A model generated the notes under the pieces. The model made no database searches, was not told where the DNA came from, and was given only the letters and a program-made list of their open reading frames with translations. A DNA stretch of 64,000 nucleotides, taken from Mauremys mutica. Lineage: Eukaryota; Chordata; Testudines; Geoemydidae. Shown here piece by piece: positions 56,075 to 64,000 of this stretch (position 1 is the stretch's first letter; each line of letters starts with the position of its first letter). The stretch spans positions 10,251,225-10,315,224 of the forward strand of contig NC_059073.1 of assembly GCF_020497125.1 (NCBI RefSeq), written 5' to 3'. The position numbers were made by a program, and so were the translations under genes.

Positions 56075-56496
56075 TATGCAACAACTTCCAAGCATTTCAT
56101 AGAGTCTAAATACATTCTTATAAAACTAATACCTATTTTGAGTAAAATTCACATACAGGGGAACTGGTCGTTGTCAGTTCTTAGCTGATGCCTGCAGCCT
56201 GGGCAAGAGCCAGCATTTGGCCTACCAGCATCACAGCTCCTAACAGCACACTGGGACATTGGCTTACCTCAGCCTTGGAGGAATTACTTGGCTTACTCAG
56301 TCATGCACACCATGGAAGTATCCCATCCAAGTACTGACTGAGTCCAACCAATTATTGAGAAATGTATGGATCAGGTCTCTCTCTGCAGGCTATTTGATCT
56401 AAGCACCATCAGGGGAAAAAAACAAGGACACTTGAGACAAATGGAAAAGAAAAATGCAACATAAATATAGGTTAAATACGCCATAGAAAAAGCTGT
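56075..56496. other. No gene recognised
   Basis: Unassigned. Confidence 0.3.
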
Positions 56497-56614
56497 GGGC
56501 AAGATTCTGACACCTTTACTCACATTGAGTAACAACTTACTCCATTAGATCTAATAGGACTTCACACAGAGTAAGGCACTGTTCAGCAGAAGTAAAGATG
56601 TCAGAATCTGGCCC
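56497..56614. repeat. Palindromic MITE-like repeat
   Basis: 'gggcaagattctgacacct' and 'agatgtcagaatctggccc' are inverted ends. 'ctcacattgagtaacaact' and 'acacagagtaaggcactg' form the inner arms. Confidence 0.65.
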
Positions 56615-58030
56615 AGTTTTAAGAGGTCTTTCAAGTAGCACAGTTGAGCCCAGGAAATGTGCATGCAGCATTTACTCTGTCCCCTCATGCGTGTGTATTA
56701 TAACACCGGACAAAATTCTGTTCCGAATCACTGGTGAAACTTCAGAGCACCAGTGTAGTTACTGTGTAACAAAGAGTCTTTAATTACCAGCATCCCTCTA
56801 TAGTAAATCAGGTTTGAGTGTGTCTGCCAGGAGGTGCTGGCAAAAACCACCTTACTAGGGATGTAAGAGACAAATGAATAGCTGGTTCATTTGTCTGACT
56901 ATAAATGAAATGGGACACTTAACGGCAGTAATTTTTATTCACAAATGGACACATTTGATGATGCATGCAAATAACAGTATTTGAAAGGGTTAAACTAAGA
57001 GCTGTATTTTGGGTTGGGAAGGACCACCACTCTAGAAATATATTTGGGATGTTGGGAATCCCATCTTCCTCAGTTGCCCGGATCCATTAGGGTCAGGTGA
57101 CGGTATCCCACACAATTGATTATTTTTTGATGGTGAGGAGCTAGCTGGCCCTTCATTTGATATGGGCTCCATGGTCTATAAATTATAATAATCTGAAACT
57201 GGGAGTCAGATTTACTCCTGGCTCTGCTTCTGACTCACCATGTATCTCTAGCAACTCCCTCTTATCTTCCCTCTCTGTCTCCCACTTCCCTCTCATCAGC
57301 ATCTTCTGTCTTTCATTCATTCTTGTCAGATCACAGTCCTCTCTTCTTCATCCATTCTCCCTCTCACTGTCTCCCCACTGCCCTTCCCCTCCACCTAGAA
57401 CTTTTGGCAAAGATAAGATTCAAGAACAAAGAACAATTAAGCCAATTCTGTGACATATGTTTTCCTTTAGTAGCATGTGATATGATCAGTTGCATTTCTG
57501 CCCATAACCATGCTATTAATGTTTAAATTGCTCCTATTGACATAATGATACCTATTGTGAAACTGACAATGTAAATATGCTTGAGGAACAGCTAGGAAAA
57601 CAAGATAAGAATATCTCAATGCCCAGGGGAAGCACACAAGATGGAGACTAATAGAGAACATTATGCATTTTGCTCATCACCAATTTTTCAATAAAAGCAG
57701 ATTTACAAACTGCAGCAGCTTTCATCATATTAAGTGTGTAGCTCTGAAATGAATTGGGATTAGCAGGCAGCCTCGTCTAGTTATTCCTGGTTGTGCTGGG
57801 TTCTGTAGCAATCGGCCCTTGACTGAAGCTTAGCTTGACAAAGTTTTCCCCCAGATTGGTCTGGAGACCTTGATGTTCTGTTCATGTCTGTACATTTCAG
57901 GAAGGCCAATTGTCATAATATCTGGATGATTTTTAAACCAATATTAATGATCTTTTTATTTCACGTATCAACAAGAATGTTCTAGGAATGTGTCAGGCAG
58001 ATAGGTCACTGCTTTCAGGCTCTTACCCAC
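56615..58030. other. No gene recognised
   Basis: 57240-57400 is pyrimidine-rich. Otherwise unassigned. Confidence 0.35.
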
Positions 58031-58034
58031 TAAT

Positions 58035-58122
58035 GAACTGATCCCACAAGGTGCTAAGCGCCTGCTCAAAGGTGCTGAGCACCCAGTTCGGGGCACTTAG
58101 CACCTTGCAGAATAAAGCCCTA
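58035..58122. repeat. Palindromic MITE-like repeat
   Basis: Arms caaggtgctaagcgcc and, inverted, caaggtgctaagtgcc, about 30 bp apart. Confidence 0.65.
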
Positions 58123-59751
58123 TATAGAAGGATGGGACTAATCTTCATAACATATGAGCACAGCCTGTGTGGGGAAAGGGAGAGGAACCGGGAAGGTGGT
58201 GAGCAGGACCAACATTGAAATAACACCTTCCCTGTTTCGGCATTCAGTACTCTTCCCTTGGCTGTCATGGCTTCCTTATCTAATTTAAATTGACCTTCCA
58301 GCTTCTTCCCATCTATTGTGTCATTTGAGAGACGTCTTATCTGGACAGTACAAATTCCATAATCTGTGTCTCTGCACAGTAGACTCTATTTCTTCTTCAC
58401 AGGACACAACATCAAGGATTTTACTTTCTATTCTCTTCACCCCACCCCTCCACCAGTTTGTTTCTCATGCAGTCTTCATTAGGAAAAATGATATCGGCAG
58501 TCAGAGAAGGAGATAATTCATGTGAGCAATCAGTTCTGGGTTAACTGGAGAGTGAAAATATCTTGGACTGTAGCAGAAACTCACATACTGAAAGGGCTTT
58601 CTGGCTATCCATCAAATAATCAATTACTGTAGCCATTAGTCCCCTTTAACCACACATTATATCAATTTACCGGATGCTCTAACTTCCAGGTTATAACCCT
58701 TTAAAGATGAGCAAATACAGGAGGAATCTGTCAACGTTTTGATGCAGCGTGGTCTTGAAGGGTACCAATATATAGCTTTGATCACTCCATGTCATTACTG
58801 TATCTTTAGCCTATTAGGGGCCTGATCCTCAGGGGACACCAAGTGCCCTCCAAGGTCAGTGACTGCAGTAGGAATTTGGCACTCAGCACTTCTCAAGATG
58901 GAGCCCTGTCTCTGGTAGGAAGGAAGAGAAGGTCATTCAACTGAAAAAATGTGGGTTAGTGGTTAGCGCAGCATACTGGCAGTCAGTCCCGACGTTGTCA
59001 CTGCCTCCTTGGCCATGTCCGCCATTCGATAAATTAACCGTGCTAGCCACCATTGCGATCCACGAACACATGCAACACAGCTCATGGCCACATGTGAGAT
59101 TCCGGTCAATAGTGCAAGCTGATTCTTCTTTTTGGTATAGCCTTGCTTCAAGCAAATGTAACCGTCTAACCACCATGTTATCCTCTACTGAGCCAGTCTC
59201 CCCCTGGTGCAGTGCCAGTATAGGTAGCAATTGGTACCAGTGGTGCAAATTCTCTTTCTACTGCAATCCCAGAATGGTCCTGCTCTTCTCTTCCTCTCAA
59301 GCTGGTAGGATATAGGGCTGAGGAAGTATCTGCTAACCTCTGCTCTGCCCAGTTGTCTGTCTCTGAACCCACACCCCATATAGCAGCATTGATGAACACG
59401 AAGGCAGTGTAGTCCCTGGTCCCCACAATGCTTATGTGGCTCCTCATGCAGAACAGAACCATTGACAGGAGACAACAAAAATGTGAGCAGGTACAAATAT
59501 ACATCATACCATAGTCATTTTGCACCTGCTGTAGGGAGCCGTGCCAGGATTTATGAGAGAATTGCAGAAATGTATGTTTGCAGGGACCATTCTGTGTGGA
59601 GGCAGTACATTGTGCACTTGAAATAGGATGTCTAAGTGGGATATTCTGAATCGATGCAAGCTGCAAGGGTACAAGTCTCTAATGTAGACACTGTTACTGT
59701 GTGACTTTGAGCAAGTAACTTCTCGATGCCACATCCTGATCGGTAACAAAC
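58123..59751. other. Unassigned; contains the longest non-repeat minus frame
   Basis: A 162-codon minus frame (59178-59666) and a 103-codon one (59185-59496) overlap at 59178-59500. I do not recognise a family. A 'ggttagcgcagcatactgg' block at 58961 has a tRNA-head look, so the area may be an unrecognised retroelement. No gene claimed. Confidence 0.25.
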
Positions 59752-59763
59752 TAGAATCTAATG

Positions 59764-59841
59764 TCAGAAGGGTAGCCGTGTTAGTCCGGATCTGTAAAAA
59801 GCAACAAAGAGTCCTGCGGCACCTTAAGTTGTTGCTTTTTA
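59764..59841 (-). mobile_element. Very short Penelope-type insertion with snapback
   Basis: Flanked by a perfect 12-bp duplication tagaatctaatg (59752-59763, 59842-59853, with 1-2 bp ambiguity). Minus-strand reading ends 'actaacacggctacccttct', like 8061-8080. The other end is a short inverted copy (ttgttgcttttta) of an internal block. The hammerhead part is absent through truncation. Confidence 0.7.
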
Positions 59842-59853
59842 TAGAATCTAATG

Positions 59854-60585
59854 CTTATCCACCTCAGAAGGTACTGTGAGGCTTGAATGCCATTCTAGGC
59901 TTAAAAGTGACTGTGTAAAAATGTTCTCTTCTTACAGGAGAGACCTGCCACCTGTGTGTGTTCAGGGGTAGATCTGCTGGTTTTAGTGACTAAAATGAGG
60001 TTTTAGTTCTGTGTACTCCTGCTAGCCGTGCAGAGCCAATGCAGGCAGCTACAGGAAAGTGAGCAGGATTCTGTTCCATCTGGTGGATCATCAGTGAAAT
60101 TGTTTGCCAAGTTTCAGTCAGTTACACAGGTCTAATTCCATTGTTGACCGTGGAGTTGCTTAAGTTTGACTCAGGTAGAACCTTTATTAGTAATAAGGAT
60201 GTGTGAGATGGAAAGGACCCAAATTTGATTCTCTTTGAGACGAGCAGCCAGGAGAGGGAGGTGGGAGTCAACTTTTTTTTAACTTGTAAATTGAGCCCAT
60301 CTGCTAAGAAAATGATTGAGCGATCATATGCATGTAACCACTGGCTGCTGTATTTGCAGTGGTTTTTCAGAATACACTTTAGCACTTGCTAAAATCATTG
60401 GGTTTTTTGGATGAAAGGTGCTAATACAAAGTATAGAAACTATTATAAGCTACAGAGCACTGGAGTGATCACCCCAGGGTATTACTTATAGTCCTGGTCT
60501 TGACAGTTCAGGAAAGATATTTTAAAAAATTGAATACAAATAAGGACAACAGAAATAACACAAGGGCTGGAATATAATACATCAG
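59854..60585. other. No gene recognised
   Basis: Unassigned. Confidence 0.3.
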
Positions 60586-60589
60586 GTGA

Positions 60590-60870
60590 GAAAATGAGGG
60601 TGCTAAATGCATGTAGTCTAGGAAAAAAGACCCAGAGGAGACATGATTACAGTCTATAAATACCTTCAAGGTGACAATATACATGAAGAATAAGTAATTT
60701 ATTTACAATGTTAGATGATCTGATGCTAGGGCTGATGGCCTGAAGCTAAAGAAGAAAACATTTAGGATAAGTATTAAGGGGGAAAAGTTCTTACATTAAG
60801 AACAATTGGAATAGGCTTCCCTAGAGGTGGTCCACACACTATAACTGCAGAAATTCAACAATATAAATAA
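60590..60870 (+). mobile_element. Ancient CR1 fragment, ORF2 C-terminus
   Basis: 'gacccagaggagacatgatt', 'acagtctataaataccttca' and 'attggaataggcttcccta' correspond to RRGDMIAVFRYL and HWNKLP blocks of CR1 ORF2. Confidence 0.65.
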
Positions 60871-61930
60871 GACAACACAAGGAATAAGAATAGTATGTGA
60901 GCCTATAAAAAGGCAATGATGTCATGATCCCAAGGCTATCTGTGGACCATCTATCTACACAACAGTTAGGTAAGCCAGTATCCTGATGTTCTTTGAAGAA
61001 TGTACCCATTTTGAACACTTATGCTGTGGTGATAAGCTCCTGAGGGGCTGAACAGAACATTTTTCAGGATCTTTTCTCTCTTTCCATGTTCACAATTTAT
61101 TATGCTACAAATATTTTGATAAGCTTTTCAAGCCTAATAGTAAAAGCCATTGGGATGTTTCTTGCTAATCACATGTTATGGGTCTGCTGGGCTGAACAGT
61201 TTCGTTAATGAAAGGTCACCATCTTGATGAACATATAACACAAATACAATATGGAATATTCCAGGAAAATAAATCGGTCTGTACCCACTTCCTACTTCTT
61301 GGCACCATTTGAAAAATTAAGTTAACAACTTCTTGCCCTATAAAGAACTTACACTGAATAAATTAGCTAAGAAGCAAAATGCTTTGCACTTAATTCTCTG
61401 TGGCAAACAGTCTCAGATATGCTGTTATATTCAGTTGAATAATATGTATTTTTCCCATTTTTATTTCACTTTGCATTCATTTTGGTTGCAAATATACATT
61501 TATGACAGAATTTGCCTATAATCTTCAGCTCCTCTTTCTTGAAATCTCCAGTGTATCAGTAATGACTATATTGTTGTTGTTAATGGAAATGAGGTTTATA
61601 TATTTTCTCTTTCTTTCTTTGTTTTTGTTTTGTTAAACTTTGTTGATCTTGCACTGAGAGTTGCCACCCACCTTGTTTGTCTGGATAAAGATCCACCCCA
61701 TTGTCATGTGTGACCCAGTGCATGTCTCTAGCGCAGCATCATGCTGGACACAAACATCATGCCACAGTCACAATAAATGTTTATTAGCTCTCCCTAGAGG
61801 GCAGATTATTCAGGTTCGTTCCAGCCCTTTTCTACCTTTCTTTGAAACATGCTTTGCAGACCTCTGAAGGAGGTAAAAGTCTATACTAGAGAAACTGTTG
61901 GACCATTCCAGTATGGCAATGTGACACTAA
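60871..61930. other. No gene recognised; AT-rich
   Basis: Unassigned. Confidence 0.35.
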
Positions 61931-62490
61931 GGCCTGGTCTACACTGCAGGGGGTTCGATCTAAGAGTACGTCCAGACTACCCGCCATATTGGCAGGTAGC
62001 GAACAATTTTTCAGGGATCAATATATCGCGTCTCATCTAGACGCGATATATCGATCCCCGAACACGCTCCCGTCGACTCCGGAACTCCACCGGAGCGAGT
62101 GGCGATAGCGGAGTCGACACGGGGAGCCGCGGACGTCGATCCCGCACCGTGAGGACCCGAGGTAAATCGATCTAAGATACTATAGCGTAGCTGAAGTTGC
62201 GTATCTTAGATCGATACCCCCCCAGTGTAGACCAGCCCTGTGTTACGCAACTTCAGTTACGTGAATAACATAGCTGAAGTCAACATATTTAGATCTACTT
62301 ACCGCGGTGTCTTCACTGCGGCAGGTTGACTGCTGACACTCCCCCGTCAACTCCACTTGTCCTTCTCACTCCAGTGGAGTACTGGAGTCAATGGGAGAGC
62401 ATTCGGCGGTTGATTTATCGCATCTTCACTGGGCGTGATAAATCGACCCCCACTGGATCGACCGCTCTGGAGGTAAATGCAGACATGCCC
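61931..62490. mobile_element. Harbinger-type MITE with a second Harbinger MITE inside
   Basis: Outer ends ggcctggtctacactgcagg (61931) and, inverted, gggcatgtctgcatttacc (62490). Preceded by TAA; the right triplet has decayed. Outer sequence resumes at about 62239 with 'gttacgcaacttcagttacg' and includes 'tgatttatcgcatcttcact'. The inner element lies at 61964-62238. Confidence 0.75.
61964..62238. mobile_element. Inner Harbinger-type MITE
   Basis: Starts gagtacgtccagactacccg after TAA (61961-61963) and ends cagtgtagaccagccc. Contains the palindrome 'atatatcgcgtctcatctag' / 'acgcgatatatcgatcc' and the gcgtagctgaagttgcg arm shared with 43070-43319, in reverse orientation. Confidence 0.75.
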
Positions 62491-62579
62491 TTCGAGCATA
62501 CCAATGCCAGATGGCAAGGAGGCTCACCACTAATGAGTTTCACGTGGCCCGATTAATTCAATGTACCCCAATTCACTGT

Positions 62580-64000
62580 TGTTATAATCTGTATCTAAAA
62601 GGTGTCATAATATGTCATTGGAAGGCTCATAACTCGCTAATCGTTAATTGTCTTGACTGATGTATGTGCATGGTATGTGTTAAGAGTGATGGATCTGTGC
62701 TGGAATTATGACTGAAACGTGTTTAAACCAGGCAGGTAAGCGGGAGTTGGTAAACAGATCTGCCCAGGTCTGGAACAGATATGAAGCAGGGTTGACCAGA
62801 GACAATGGTATTGCAGTTTTCATGTGCGGTAAACAGAACCATCAATGCTCACAAGGTGGTTGGGTGTCAGCATGTCTGGGCCAGCCTGATCATCAGGCAA
62901 AGACCAGACATTGGCATGCCAGATAAACAAAGCTACCAAGCTAACAAGTGGGGGAAGAGACAGCATGGCTAACCCCCAGCAGGAAGAGGAATTTTATCTG
63001 AGCTATAAAGAGGGAGGGGGGTCTGAGCCTCAAATGATCAGCAATTGAATCAATTGATTGTATACTACTGTATTATAGAAGTGTATTATGAATTCCTGCA
63101 ACAGACTGGTTATTAATATCATTTTAAAATGCATCTATTACCAGTATAGGAAGGATTATGAATACTCATTGATATTATGTCTAAATAGTGAGGGCAAATG
63201 AAGGAAGAAAGAGTTCCCACCCTGACAGGAGGGAATGTCCCAGTTATCTGCCTGGCTCCAATGAAATTAAGCAAGGTGTGATCAAAAACAATGGAAGCTC
63301 CATTTGCACAGAAATGAGCAGGGGGATGGGAAGGCCACAGGAAGGGAAGAACAGCATGAGGTCATCATCATGGGGAGATACAAGCAGAAGCTGAAAGCCA
63401 TATCAGGCATCCACCACTGGGCAGATATAAGAGGGGAAAGTTCTTGCAAGCTGAGAAAGAAGGGTCCTTCAGCCTAAGTGGGGTGTGGTGAGTTAGGGTC
63501 TCTGGGACCTGGATTATATAGAGTGAGGGGAAGAGAGCCCCTATGATCTCTTTCACTTGGGAGACAAGGGACGTTCTTATGTGGAGAGGTGCTTGCCAAA
63601 GGGGTGGTCAGCCCTTTCGAGTTATCTTGCGAGAAGCATGCAGTAAGGATTTTATCTTGAACGGTAACTGTTAAATTAAGTCTTAGCCATTAGAACCCTA
63701 TTTTTGTTTTGTACTTGTAATTCTGTTTAGCTTCATGCCTTATACTTGAACCCACTGAATCCCTGCTCCTTTGTTAATAACATTGTTTATTTTTATTATA
63801 AACCACCTCAGGGCTGTGTTCAACTTGCCGTGAATATTAACTCCAGTTAAGGTAATACATTGCGGTATATGGTGACTCTTTACAGCAGCAATGTACCGTA
63901 TTATTGCTCTGGGTGATCCAGGAGAGGGCTGGATACTTCAGGGCAGGCGTTGTATGGGGAAATTCAGGACTAGGACTGTGTTGGGGCCTGAGAGCAGGGC
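62580..64000 (+). repeat. LTR-like or long turtle repeat, leaves the window
   Basis: Starts near 'gtcataatatgtcattggaa' and runs to the end. It has several TATA-like boxes (ctataaagaggg at 63003, gatataagagggg at 63425) and no coding potential. I recall similar sequence as a common turtle repeat but cannot place its superfamily. The far boundary is outside the window. Confidence 0.35.

Noticed and set aside
57398..57445. Exon-like segment after 'ccacctag' in the SNARE gene
   Set aside because: Weak acceptor, no donor, and the translation does not resemble the expected SNARE exon.

Overview
The window looks like nuclear DNA of a turtle, most likely a cryptodire. The repeat content points there. 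It has several copies of the tRNA-derived tortoise Pol III SINE (Cry I type), many CR1 LINE fragments in both orientations including one with a clean 365-codon reading frame, families of TIR-bearing DNA transposons, and Penelope-like retroelements. There are no prokaryotic gene arrays, no operons and no CRISPR. Almost every long open frame in the window lies inside a repeat.

One cellular gene is supported. Three short exons on the + strand (19865-19955, 27659-27733, 30358-30414) have good splice sites and compatible phases. Together they encode part of a syntaxin-type N-terminal helical domain ending in an AEKSKALLP stretch. From memory of the vertebrate family this matches TSNARE1 (t-SNARE domain containing 1). 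The preceding exons should lie before position 1 and the t-SNARE exon after 64000, so the window is a slice of a very large intron-rich gene. A candidate alternative last exon in the same phase lies at 48187-48318.

Layout. 1-9.7 kb: CR1 fragments and two short Penelope-like insertions; one is a long foldback later invaded by a Harbinger MITE with TAA target duplications. 10.1-10.6 kb: a solo LTR with a 4-bp target duplication. 11.2-13.3 kb: a 2.1-kb non-autonomous Harbinger element. 14.1-18.6 kb: a dense cluster with a Penelope-like remnant, a Harbinger MITE, a Tigger/pogo-like element, two hAT MITEs with 8-bp target duplications and a Cry I SINE. 18.6-31.4 kb: the three exons, with old CR1 and MITE remnants. 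31.4-32.6 kb: the young CR1. 33-50 kb: an hAT element, CR1 ORF1 remnant, nested hAT, old CR1 and DIRS-like RNase H debris. 50.4-51.1 kb: the larger Penelope-like remnant with a GIY-YIG tail. 54.8-56.1 kb: a 1.3-kb hAT with an internal C-rich minisatellite. 61.9-62.5 kb: Harbinger inside Harbinger. 62.6 kb to the end: an LTR-like repeat leaving the window.

The most interesting signal is a set of hammerhead-ribozyme-like folds in the Penelope-type repeats (minus 755-794, minus 7621-7660, plus 7659-7698, minus 14163-14202, minus 50485-50525). All keep the layout short stem I, CTGANGA-like box, stem II, GAAA-like box, palindromic AGCT, stem I partner. That is the dimeric hammerhead design expected of Penelope-like elements. 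Every copy here has at least one core change, so they read as fossils of an active family.
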